Assembly (NCBI GenBank): GCA_958443265.1 | Contig: CAUCKA010000042.1 | Location: 1 to 7,831, forward strand | DNA length: 7,831 nt | Direction of reading: 5' to 3' | From: an uncultured Collinsella sp. | GTDB taxonomy: Bacteria > Actinomycetota > Coriobacteriia > Coriobacteriales > Coriobacteriaceae | Shown here: positions 1 to 5,611 of the stretch, piece after piece | How the letters are laid out: the number at the start of each line of letters is the position of its first letter | How positions within the stretch are numbered: the stretch's first letter is position 1 | Program-made: the position numbers and the translations under genes | Notes under the pieces: generated by a model | Told to the model about the DNA's origin: nothing | What the model saw: the letters and a program-made list of their open reading frames with translations, nothing else | Databases searched by the model: none

Positions 1-7
1 CACATGT

Positions 8-51
8 GCGGATGAATGTGGGAGGTGTTCGGATAAAGTCGATAATCAAGG
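8..51 (+). repeat. 44-bp repeat, copy A
   Basis: This matches the reverse complement of 7179-7222 at 37 of 44 positions, and all seven differences are transitions. It contains CGGATGAA at 9-16 and CGGATAAA at 30-37, 21 bp apart (two helical turns), and ends in GATAATCAAGG. Reading A and B inward from the window edges gives the same sequence, so they are an inverted pair. The stretch 2-73 can also be read as an open frame ending at TAA 71-73 (ADECGRCSDKVDNQG), so the tail of an upstream gene is an alternative. The repeat itself is clear; its role is not. Confidence 0.65.
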
Positions 52-52
52 T

Positions 53-100
53 TTTGGACTTGCTCAAAAATAATTAAAAAAGTTCTTGCACAAGTCCAAA
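53..100. repeat. inverted repeat upstream of the tRNA promoter
   Basis: TTTGGACTTG (53-62) is the exact reverse complement of CAAGTCCAAA (91-100), with a 28-nt AT-rich loop between them. The right arm begins at the last base of the -35 hexamer and runs into the promoter spacer. It could be an operator or the end hairpin of an upstream transcript. Nothing here distinguishes these. Confidence 0.45.
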
Positions 101-115
101 GTTTCGGGTTAATAT
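86..115 (+). promoter_or_regulatory. sigma70-type promoter of tRNA-Pro
   Basis: A TTGCAC -35 hexamer (86-91) and a TAATAT -10 hexamer (110-115) are separated by 18 bp, and end 42 bp before the mature tRNA 5' end. This is the only well-formed promoter in the gap before the tRNA. A run reading TATACT at 113-118 overlaps it but would need a 21-bp spacer. Confidence 0.6.
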
Positions 116-157
116 ACTCCCTGTTGCGAGCGAGAGCAGAGCAACAAATATAAGCTT

Positions 158-234
<77 letters not shown>

Positions 235-243
235 GAAGTTTGC

Positions 244-273
244 AGGTCAGGCACCTAGTGCCTGACCTTTTTT
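244..273 (+). terminator. Rho-independent terminator after tRNA-Pro
   Basis: An 11-bp perfect stem (AGGTCAGGCAC at 244-254 with GTGCCTGACCT at 258-268) closes a 3-nt loop and is followed by six T residues (268-273). It starts 10 nt after the tRNA CCA end and terminates the tRNA transcript. Confidence 0.93.
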
Positions 274-694
274 GTTTTAAGCAATTGCTTAATTATGATT
301 AAGCAACAGGGTGCCAAAAATCTACCTACGCGATAATCGCCTTTTGCGGCTACTTGCGCGTTTTGTATACGCATGAGCCGATTTATTAACGCGATATAAT
401 TACATACGCGCGACAGGTACACGCCGAGAACGGGCCACATTTATCGCGGCGATTTACACCGATATAGCCACTGTAACGAACAAGTGTGTCGCTGTATTTA
501 TTCCAGTAGTTCACTTGATCGGTGGACAAGTGGGCAGTCGCGACGAAACGGCAAGCGGGATGAACTCTATACGAGGGCGCAGCTGAGGAAATGGCGGGGG
601 AGTGCGGCGGGCGCTCTGAGAGCCGCTGTATGACCCCATTTCTCTTCACTTCGATTAACTATGCCACGTGCCTCAAACCGTTCGTTCGGTTGCC
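274..694. other. gene-free spacer between tRNA-Pro and the pilin-like gene
   Basis: About 420 bp in which I can support no gene. Short open frames on both strands lack a plausible ribosome binding site and their translations look random. The left part is AT-rich, with the palindrome AAGCAATTGCTT (279-290) overlapping an inverted repeat GCTTAAT/ATTAAGC (287-304), and with several ACGCGAT-like words around 330-420. The right part (about 550-640) is GC-rich. It may be eroded former coding or island DNA, but no family is recognisable. Confidence 0.4.
279..304. repeat. overlapping AT-rich palindromes
   Basis: A perfect 12-bp palindrome, AAGCAATTGCTT (279-290), shares its right half with a second inverted repeat, GCTTAAT (287-293) and ATTAAGC (298-304) with a 4-nt spacer. 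It lies just past the T-tract of the tRNA terminator. It could be a protein-binding site; there is no adjacent gene to assign it to. Confidence 0.35.
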
Positions 695-730
695 AAAAGA
701 AGAGTCCGCGCGGAATCGCGCGGGCTCTTC
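695..730 (-). terminator. Rho-independent terminator of the pilin-like gene
   Basis: Read on the minus strand, a 14-bp stem (arms 717-730 and 699-712, one C/A mismatch) with a 4-nt loop is followed by TTTT (698-695). It lies 22 bp past the stop of the minus-strand pilin-like gene and is GC-rich in the stem, as expected for an intrinsic terminator. Confidence 0.85.
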
Positions 731-752
731 AATAGACATGCTAGAAGACAGA

Positions 753-1736
753 CTAGAAACAAAAAACTGGGCAGATGCTCATGTCCATGCGGGCAACATA
801 ATAACCGCCCGTACCTGTAGACCCATATTTAGTAACAAAGAGGAATCCCTCTGTAGTACTCGGGTAAGTCCCACGCTCATAAAACATGTTGCCGTTGGCA
901 AGTCCAGATATCTCGGTCACACCATTTTCTTTAGGACTATCTTTCCCCTTGAAGGCCTCGTACTGGGTTCCCTCAGAAGAACTCCAGGGATAGGTTTGAG
1001 CCCAACGGCTATAGGGAGCATCAACTATTTCCGAATAGCTCAAGAGAAACAGCTTGTCGGTAGTTGCGGTGACGGCGGCGTCCTTTGTCTTTCCATCAAC
1101 GTTGTTCGTGAGCTTTCTGACAGCCTTCACCTTGGACTGGAAGTCTGAGGGCATCAGGTTCCAGATCTCGCCCGAGTTCATCTTCGCACGGAGCTCAGAC
1201 TTCTCCCAGCCGCCGGCATTGGTGTCGGTGGCGTTCACGCGGGACATGATGCCCGTCGAGGTGTTGAGGAACGTGAGTCCCGCCTTGCCCGAACCGTCGG
1301 CCAAATCATCGTGGTCGATGCCGATGATTCGGTACTCGAGCGTCTGTCCGTCCGTTAGCTTCATCGTGAACTTGGTGCGTGCATCCATCGCGGCCTTCGC
1401 CTTGGCGTGGGCGGCCGACGCCTCGCCCTTCGCGGCGATGTCCTCGGCCACGGCCTTCTGCTCGCCGAGCGTCCAGTCCTTGGCGTCCTTGGCGATGGCC
1501 GCCTGGACGGTCGTGGAAGCGGTGCCTGTGGAGCCGCCGCCGGACGCTCCGCCGCCCTCGGTGCCAGCGCTAGTCTCGCTGTTCACCGTGTTGCCGACCA
1601 GGTTGAACTGGTTTCGGATGGCACCGGCCACGCCGGGTCCCGCGAACACGATGACCAGGCCGATAATCGCGATGATCAGGACGTACTCGATGATAGATTG
1701 ACCTCGGGGGCGGGTATTCCTAGGAGATACCCCCAT
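753..1736 (-). CDS. Flp-type pilin-leader protein with DUF6273-like domain, 5' end removed by IS110
   Basis: The first in-frame ATG inside the remaining part gives 327 aa. Residues 3-12 are a short basic leader ending in a Gly, then QSIIEY, the prepilin-peptidase pattern with Glu at +5, and a hydrophobic helix (about 17-40). A Gly/Ser-rich linker (about 60-73), an Ala/Lys-rich charged helix (about 75-120) and a C-terminal domain of about 205 residues follow. That domain (YRIIGIDHDD, WEKSELR, YPWSSSEG, GYYVARMD) resembles DUF6273, seen in actinobacterial and Firmicute surface proteins. Such a protein would be cleaved and anchored or assembled at the cell surface. Its real start and ribosome binding site are at 3303 and 3312-3318, across the IS110 insertion: joined through six C residues the frame reads MYAAARNLRG then VSPRNTRPRG before QSIIEY, 335 aa. 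The ATG at 1736 has no clear Shine-Dalgarno, so the remnant is probably poorly translated. Domain calls are from memory of the families. Confidence 0.8.
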   Translation of the reverse strand: MGVSPRNTRPRGQSIIEYVLIIAIIGLVIVFAGPGVAGAIRNQFNLVGNTVNSETSAGTEGGGASGGGSTGTASTTVQAAIAKDAKDWTLGEQKAVAEDIAAKGEASAAHAKAKAAMDARTKFTMKLTDGQTLEYRIIGIDHDDLADGSGKAGLTFLNTSTGIMSRVNATDTNAGGWEKSELRAKMNSGEIWNLMPSDFQSKVKAVRKLTNNVDGKTKDAAVTATTDKLFLLSYSEIVDAPYSRWAQTYPWSSSEGTQYEAFKGKDSPKENGVTEISGLANGNMFYERGTYPSTTEGFLFVTKYGSTGTGGYYVARMDMSICPVFCF

Positions 1737-1752
1737 TACAGTCTGAAATAGG

Positions 1753-1772
1753 CCATCGATAAATTTCGATGG
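1753..1772. repeat. short inverted repeat near the IS left end
   Basis: CCATCGA (1753-1759) and TCGATGG (1766-1772) form a 7-bp stem with a 6-nt loop about 20 bp inside the left boundary. In an IS110-type element this could be the 5' stem of the bridge RNA. A role for the interrupted pilin gene is unlikely, because this DNA is inside the insertion. Confidence 0.45.
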
Positions 1773-2000
1773 CGAGCATTCGGCGCATTGCCTACGATAC
1801 GGGCAAGCCCCGAGGGGCCGCCGATCGGGCGCCTCCGGATGGCCGTCTGCCCCTGCCCCGTAGAGGGCCCGGGGGGTGTTGCCACCGGGGGCGCTCGCCG
1901 CTCCGGACGACTGATAGGAAACTGCCGGGCGCAAGCGCCACGGCCAGGTAATGTGGGTGTCGCGGGGAGGGGTTCCGATCGGCCTACCGATTGGAGGATA
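1773..2000 (+). ncRNA. candidate bridge RNA in the IS110 left noncoding end
   Basis: IS110-subgroup elements are known to encode a structured bridge RNA upstream of the recombinase gene, with loops pairing to target and donor DNA. This region has no convincing gene, is highly structured in appearance (several G- and C-block pairs at 1815-1900), and contains GGGGGGTGTT (1871-1880). That word is the exact complement of the right-end junction AACACCCCCC (3269-3278), as expected for a donor guide. GATAC (1795-1799) and CCCCGAGGGG (1807-1816) resemble the target half-sites GATACCC and CCCCGAAGG, which is weaker. The ends given are approximate and no fold was computed. Confidence 0.45.
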
Positions 2001-2005
2001 CCACT

Positions 2006-3163
2006 GTGGCACCAATTAGAATGCCGGAAGCCGTCATCGGGCTCGATGTCGGGAAATCGTCCCACTGGGCATGCGTCGCGACTCGAGATGGCGAGGTGCT
2101 GTTGAGCACCCCCGTCGCGAACAGGGAGGACGACCTGGACTCGCTGTTCGGCCGCTTCCCCGATGCGCTCGTGGTCGTCGACCAGTCGCGCAACATAGGC
2201 GCCCTCGCGCTCGCCCGCGCCAGGGCGGCCGGGATGTCGGCGGCGTACCTGCCGGGACTCGCGGCGCACGGGGCCGCCAGGCTCTTCGCCGGCGACGCCA
2301 AGACCGACGAGCGAGACGCGATGGTCATCGCGAAGACGGCGCTTGGCATCCCCGACGCGCTCCTGCCGGTCGGAGACCCGGGTCCGACGATTGCGGCGGC
2401 GAGGGCGCTGGCCGCCCAGAGGAACTTCCTGACCTGCGAGAACACTAGGAATAAGAACCGGCTGCGCAGCATCCTGCTGGAATCGTGCCCCGCCTTCGAG
2501 GCACTGGTCGACCTGTCCGACGGGCCCCAGCTGAGGCTCATGGCATCCCTCGGCGGGGCCTGGTCGGTAGCCGACGCCGGGCCCCGCAGGGCGGCGGCGC
2601 TCACGCGTGGGGCGGCGCGCGGTAAGATCGAGGCCCTCGTCCGCTCGACAACCTCCTCGACAAGGCCGGATGCGTCGGTCGTCGCCGCCGAGGACCGGGC
2701 GGTGAAACTGCTCGCGCGCAGGATATCCGAGAACTCGGCGGAGATCGAGGCGATCACGGCGGAGATCTCCGCCCTGCTCGAGGGCGACGATACCTACCGA
2801 TGCCTCCTGACGGTGCCGGGCATCGGGCCCAAAACCGCTTCCGAGCTTGCGATCTCCATCGACATCGAAGACTTCCCCAGTCACGACAGGCTCGCGTCGT
2901 ACTGCGGCCTGGCGCCGCGCAACCGCCAGTCGGGAACCTCGATCTCCTCGGTGACGGCATCGCGCCAAGGCAACAAGAGGCTGAAGAACCTGCTCATATT
3001 CTCATGTAACTGCCTTACCCGGACAGAGGGGAGATGGGGCGACTACTACACCAGGTGCCGGGAGCGGGGCATGTCGCACGGCAAGGCGCTCAAGGCGCTG
3101 GCGCGAAAGAGACTGAAGGTCATCTACGCGGTCATGCGAGACAGGGTGCCTTACGCAGCCTAG
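2006..3163 (+). CDS. IS110-family transposase/recombinase
   Basis: A 385-aa recombinase, full length for the family. The GTG start at 2006 follows GGAGG (1993-1997) at 8 nt; a TTG at 1991 and an ATG at 2021 in the same frame are less well placed. The N-terminal RuvC-like DEDD domain shows the first Asp in IGLDVGKSSHWA (residue 14), VVVDQ (Asp about 59, where many family members have Glu; the DQ variant is common in actinobacterial copies) and AKTDERDA (Asp 101 and 104). A helical middle part follows, then the C-terminal Transposase_20 domain with LLTVPGIGPKTASELA (about 268-283), YCGLAPRNRQSG (about 299-310) and TASRQGNKRLK, which carries the candidate catalytic Ser (about 319). The protein excises the element as a circle and inserts it at a bridge-RNA-selected site. 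All motifs are intact, so it may be active. Its third positions are very GC-rich, in contrast to the cluster at 5036-6836. Confidence 0.95.
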   Translation: MAPIRMPEAVIGLDVGKSSHWACVATRDGEVLLSTPVANREDDLDSLFGRFPDALVVVDQSRNIGALALARARAAGMSAAYLPGLAAHGAARLFAGDAKTDERDAMVIAKTALGIPDALLPVGDPGPTIAAARALAAQRNFLTCENTRNKNRLRSILLESCPAFEALVDLSDGPQLRLMASLGGAWSVADAGPRRAAALTRGAARGKIEALVRSTTSSTRPDASVVAAEDRAVKLLARRISENSAEIEAITAEISALLEGDDTYRCLLTVPGIGPKTASELAISIDIEDFPSHDRLASYCGLAPRNRQSGTSISSVTASRQGNKRLKNLLIFSCNCLTRTEGRWGDYYTRCRERGMSHGKALKALARKRLKVIYAVMRDRVPYAA

Positions 3164-3278
3164 CCGAAACGCACCGAGCAGACTGAAGCCCACCGGCCTA
3201 ATGGCTTGGCGTCAGCATGCCGCGATTCGGTCGCACGGAGAGCATTTCCCAGTTGACAAAACTATAGGAACACCCCCC

Positions 3279-3303
3279 GAAGGTTCCGCGCCGCTGCATA
3301 CAT
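3279..3303 (-). pseudogene. severed first codons of the pilin-like gene
   Basis: On the minus strand, an ATG at 3303 opens MYAAARNLRG and runs into the C/G run (3278-3273) at the IS right end. With six G residues restored it reads directly into GTA TCT CCT of the fragment ending at 753. The result is a basic leader of 20 residues ending in RPRG before QSIIEY, as normal for Flp-type prepilins. The neighbouring ATG at 3299 is out of frame with the fragment when six G residues are restored. Confidence 0.72.
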
Positions 3304-3311
3304 ATGCGACA

Positions 3312-3318
3312 CTCCCTT
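3312..3318 (-). promoter_or_regulatory. ribosome binding site of the interrupted pilin-like gene
   Basis: On the minus strand AAGGGAG (3318-3312) lies 8 nt before the ATG at 3303. It fixes the original start of the pilin-like gene on this side of the IS110 element. No comparable Shine-Dalgarno precedes the ATG at 1736 on the other side. Confidence 0.65.
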
Positions 3319-3444
3319 CGCTCAGGGCTTGTAGATGCATTGCCGAGCGTAGGACTATCCCAAAAGGTTGCGCTGGTCTCGCCGCAGCGGCAAAGAATAA
3401 TTAGTCCAACGCCTGCGCGGCTTAACCGACCACTCGCATATCCA

Positions 3445-3464
3445 AATTTGTTGCTCAACAAATT
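3445..3464. repeat. 9-bp perfect palindrome in a divergent intergenic region
   Basis: AATTTGTTG (3445-3453) and CAACAAATT (3456-3464) are perfect inverted repeats with a 2-nt spacer. The site lies between the diverging starts at 3303 (minus) and 3561 (plus), the usual place for an operator bound by a dimeric repressor. A TAAAAT word at 3480-3485 could be a -10 for the plus-strand gene, though I see no good -35 at the right spacing. No regulator gene is in the window. Confidence 0.45.
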
Positions 3465-3560
3465 CGCAGGTAGCGTAAGTAAAATTGAGTTGGAAAGCTG
3501 GTGGGAACCGTCTTATTGCCTAAGCCGTTCCAAAAGCCGCGAATACAGGAGGTAAGGTGA

Positions 3561-4805
3561 TTGGGTAACTATAAAGTTGTCTTCAGGGATGACTGGTCCG
3601 GGGATTCGAGTCTGCTGAAATGGGAGCCTGGATGCCCGGCGATGGTAACGGTCGTCCAGGTCGCGAGAAACGTCGACACCTCTGAGGCTTATCTGCAGAT
3701 AAAGATCGAGAATCTCTCAGCGGATATCTTGAACTCCATCTCCGGAATCGCCCATGTCGACTATGCCGATGGGTCCAGAGGCTATGTCCCCTTTTCGGAA
3801 CTAGACTTAGACCTGCCGCAATGCGAGCAGGGAGCCCTTAAGGCAACGGCGCTGCCGAGGGGAGACGTCGAGTCCGTTTTCATCAAGCTGCTTCAAATCG
3901 ACTCCCAGCAAGGGAAGTGGCACTCGACCGGAGAGCCTGCCGAAGCGCCCGAGCGCGAACCGCTTTCGATGATCGAGAAGGCGATGACCGAGAGGGACCG
4001 CCAGCTGAAGGAACTGCATGCCGACAGTCGAATCGCCGGCGGCAAGGCGCAGTTCCATCAGGGATGGTGGGTGTGTGCGTGCGGCGGCATAAACGTCTGG
4101 CGGGAAACCTGTCGCGAGTGCGGGTGCCATAAAGATATTCTATCGAGCTTGCAAGACGAAGAATCCCTGTGCGAAGCGGCGGATAAATGGTCTCAATCCG
4201 TATACGACAAAGCGGACGCGCTATTTTCAGGCGAGGAGGAAATCGAAAACCTGAGGGAAGCCAGAAGGCTTTTCGGGAGCGTTCTTGGATGGAAGGATGC
4301 CGAGGCGCGTGCTGAGGAATGCTCGGAAAAGCTGGCCGTGCTAGAGCCGAAATCGGAAAAGAGACGGAAGAAGCTGCTAGGCGTCGCCGCGGTCCTCGCC
4401 TTGCTTTTCATCTTCTTTCTAACGGCAGGCCGCCCGCTAGTGGTCAATGCTATCGGAGACTTACGAAACGAGATGAAGTACAGAGAGGCCACCTCGCTTT
4501 ACGAGGGCGGACACTTTTGGAAGGCGTATACCGAATTCAAGTCGCTTGCCCCCTACGGCGACTCGGCGGAGATGGAGGTGAAGTCCGCACTTTCCAATGC
4601 AGAGGCCCTTGAGAAAGACGGCGATCTGGAAATGGCTGCCAAGTGGTACAAGAAGGCCGGCAGCATCTCCGACGCCCTAAGGGTGGAATACAAGTATGTG
4701 AAGGACCACTATGACAACGTTGATTTACTGAGCTTGGAATATCTAGACGAGCTCGTCGAGGCGGGCTACGGCGATGCCGCCCAGCTGCGTTCGGAACTAA
4801 ATTAG
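3561..4805 (+). CDS. zinc-ribbon, single-span membrane protein with TPR-like repeats
   Basis: A 414-aa protein of unknown function. The start is TTG, with AGGAGG (3547-3552) at 8 nt; an upstream GTG at 3557 is out of frame and stops at once, and the codon before TTG is a stop. Residues 1-115 form a beta-rich domain beginning YKVVFRDDWSGDSSLLKW. A linker rich in Glu, Lys and Arg (about 122-160) leads to a zinc-ribbon-like cluster with Cys at 172, 174, 184, 187 and 189 (WVCACGG, CRECGC). A TPR/Sel1-like segment (about 205-260, with LFGSVLGWKDAEARAEEC), a basic stretch, one membrane helix (about 272-290) and a second repeat segment outside or inside the membrane (about 305-414, with FKSLAPYGDSAE and KWYKKAGSISDA) follow. 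The FxxLxxYxDS repeat type is common in Firmicutes and Coriobacteriia. It is probably a scaffold or stress-linked membrane protein, but I cannot assign a role. It is transcribed away from the pilin-like gene. Confidence 0.85.
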   Translation: MGNYKVVFRDDWSGDSSLLKWEPGCPAMVTVVQVARNVDTSEAYLQIKIENLSADILNSISGIAHVDYADGSRGYVPFSELDLDLPQCEQGALKATALPRGDVESVFIKLLQIDSQQGKWHSTGEPAEAPEREPLSMIEKAMTERDRQLKELHADSRIAGGKAQFHQGWWVCACGGINVWRETCRECGCHKDILSSLQDEESLCEAADKWSQSVYDKADALFSGEEEIENLREARRLFGSVLGWKDAEARAEECSEKLAVLEPKSEKRRKKLLGVAAVLALLFIFFLTAGRPLVVNAIGDLRNEMKYREATSLYEGGHFWKAYTEFKSLAPYGDSAEMEVKSALSNAEALEKDGDLEMAAKWYKKAGSISDALRVEYKYVKDHYDNVDLLSLEYLDELVEAGYGDAAQLRSELN

Positions 4806-4964
4806 AGCGAGTACGAAGGATATCGTGAATATTCGCACAGATGACCCCGAGACGTCTCTAACTTAGATCGGTTCGTGGTCGATGGGGGGGGTTCCTACGT
4901 CCATGCCTTCGTCGACACGGGGGAGACGTCGGCATCGGCTGAATTCCATACCCCCGATGACTAG
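4806..4964 (+). pseudogene. possible coding remnant after the zinc-ribbon gene
   Basis: In the same frame as the gene that stops at 4805, the DNA reads SEYEGYREYSHR, then TGA (4842-4844), then a 39-codon stretch to TAG (4962-4964) that includes GGGSYVHAFVDTGETSASAE. The amino-acid composition and codons look coding rather than random, but there is no start codon with a ribosome binding site and no family I recognise. It may be the eroded tail of a longer form of the upstream gene, or of a lost neighbour. Confidence 0.3.
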
Positions 4965-5035
4965 ATATCGGCTTTTATCGACGGCATCCATGCGCTTTGC
5001 GTTTTAAGAGGCCTCCGAATTGAAAGGGAATACAC

Positions 5036-5287
5036 ATGTGGTTAATCATTTTGGCCTTAATCGTTTGCTATGGCATAGCTTGCTATTTTTCAGCGCAGCT
5101 TATTGTCAAAGCGGCAATGGACAAGGGATATGAGGACCAAGGACTGAAATTGGCCTTCATAATCGTGTTCGCGACGCCTGCGAGTGCCGCGATGATCGTG
5201 GCGGCGCTGCCGGACAAGCGGCTTCAAACCAGCGTTTCCGACAATCCAGTCCTGTCTACGATAGACGCGGAACTTCCGAAGCTGTAA
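5036..5287 (+). CDS. small membrane protein, two predicted helices
   Basis: An 83-aa protein with ATG at 5036 and AAGGGA (5024-5029) at 6 nt. Residues 2-24 (LIILALIVCYGIACYFSAQL) form a first helix and 38-60 a second, with a short charged hairpin AMDKGYEDQG between them and a polar tail ending LPKL. The pattern IACYFSAQLIVKAA...KGYED resembles short uncharacterised membrane proteins of Coriobacteriia. It is the first gene of the lower-GC cluster, but a 324-bp gap with a strong hairpin separates it from the next gene, so it may be its own unit. No enzymatic motif is present. Confidence 0.72.
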   Translation: MWLIILALIVCYGIACYFSAQLIVKAAMDKGYEDQGLKLAFIIVFATPASAAMIVAALPDKRLQTSVSDNPVLSTIDAELPKL

Positions 5288-5337
5288 GGCGCCATTGTGA
5301 TTCGGTTCAATCTCTGAACTGGTAGTTAAAAAAATCA

Positions 5338-5382
5338 GGTATCGCATTGGGTCGGACTAATGCTCGGGCCCCATGCGATACC
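5338..5382. repeat. 14-bp stem-loop next to an A7 tract
   Basis: The arms 5338-5351 (GGTATCGCATTGGG) and 5369-5382 pair at 13 of 14 positions around a 17-nt loop. On the minus strand the stem is followed after 3 nt by seven T residues (5334-5328), the layout of an intrinsic terminator for leftward transcription. No minus-strand gene lies immediately to its right. On the plus strand there is no T-tract. Confidence 0.55.
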
Positions 5383-5560
5383 GCAGTACCAGCTGCAGAG
5401 CGGACTATTCGGCCCATCTTGGCGCAGTTACGCTCAGAGCATTGTCGTTGAAGCCCCCATGATAGATAACGACGGAGGCGTTTCAAACCGAACAGTCGAA
5501 CCTAAGCGACGTGCGGCTTACGAACATGATACGCATCTCGCCTACAGGTCAGGTGTCGAA

Positions 5561-5566
5561 TATACT
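5561..5566 (+). promoter_or_regulatory. possible -10 element before the thioredoxin-fold gene
   Basis: TATACT matches the -10 consensus at five of six positions and lies 46 bp before the ATG at 5612. The matching -35 at 17 bp (TCGCCT) is poor, so this would be a weak or activator-dependent promoter. Confidence 0.3.
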
Positions 5567-5611
5567 CGCGTTTCAAAACGTATGCGTTTCACCATGAGAG
5601 AGGGATCTGTC

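Larger units (their letters stand above)
1733..3275 (+). mobile_element. IS110-family insertion sequence, about 1.54 kb
   Basis: The element consists of a 270-bp left noncoding end, a DEDD-type recombinase gene (2006-3163) and a right end of about 110 bp with TTGACA (3253-3258) and CTATAGGAACA close to the boundary, a pattern I recall from IS110-type right ends. Boundaries are set by the target: the left flank ends in five C residues (1730-1734) and the right flank begins within six (3273-3278). Rejoining through a six-C target restores the frame of the interrupted pilin-like gene. IS110 elements lack long terminal inverted repeats and make no long target duplication, only a shared core dinucleotide; here that is probably CC, so each edge is uncertain by a few bases. 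The long noncoding DNA lying upstream of the recombinase gene fits the IS110 subgroup rather than IS1111. Confidence 0.88.
5288..5611. other. leader region before the thioredoxin-fold gene
   Basis: An open frame runs through 5360-5611 into the thioredoxin-fold gene, but its translation looks random and no ribosome binding site supports an upstream start. The region holds the hairpin at 5338-5382, three copies of GCGTTTCA (5478, 5568, 5584) and a good -10-like hexamer TATACT (5561-5566) with only a weak -35 (TCGCCT, 5538-5543). A promoter for the downstream three-gene cluster may sit here. Confidence 0.35.

Noticed and set aside
591..1148. Plus-strand open frame opposite the pilin-like gene
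   Set aside because: It lacks a ribosome binding site, overlaps a strong minus-strand terminator and the well-supported minus-strand gene, and its translation resembles no protein.
1054..1701. Plus-strand open frame of 215 codons
   Set aside because: It is antisense to the pilin-like gene; its apparent order comes from the GC-biased third positions of that gene.
1736..1756. Tiny minus-strand frame MAYFRL overlapping the ATG at 1736 (TAATG), as possible translational coupling
   Set aside because: It has no Shine-Dalgarno and lies inside the IS end, so it arose by chance at the junction.
1736..2968. Long minus-strand open frame through the IS
   Set aside because: It is Arg- and Pro-rich, antisense to the recombinase gene, and is the usual GC-rich shadow frame. 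A second such frame at 1984-2757 was rejected for the same reason.
3253..3270. TTGACA near the IS right end as a -35 making a circle-junction promoter
   Set aside because: In the joined circle the nearest -10-like word (TACAGT) would be about 21 bp away, too far for a convincing promoter.
5360..5611. N-terminal extension of the thioredoxin-fold gene
   Set aside because: The translation looks random, no ribosome binding site supports the ATG at 5360, and the start at 5612 is followed directly by the membrane anchor.
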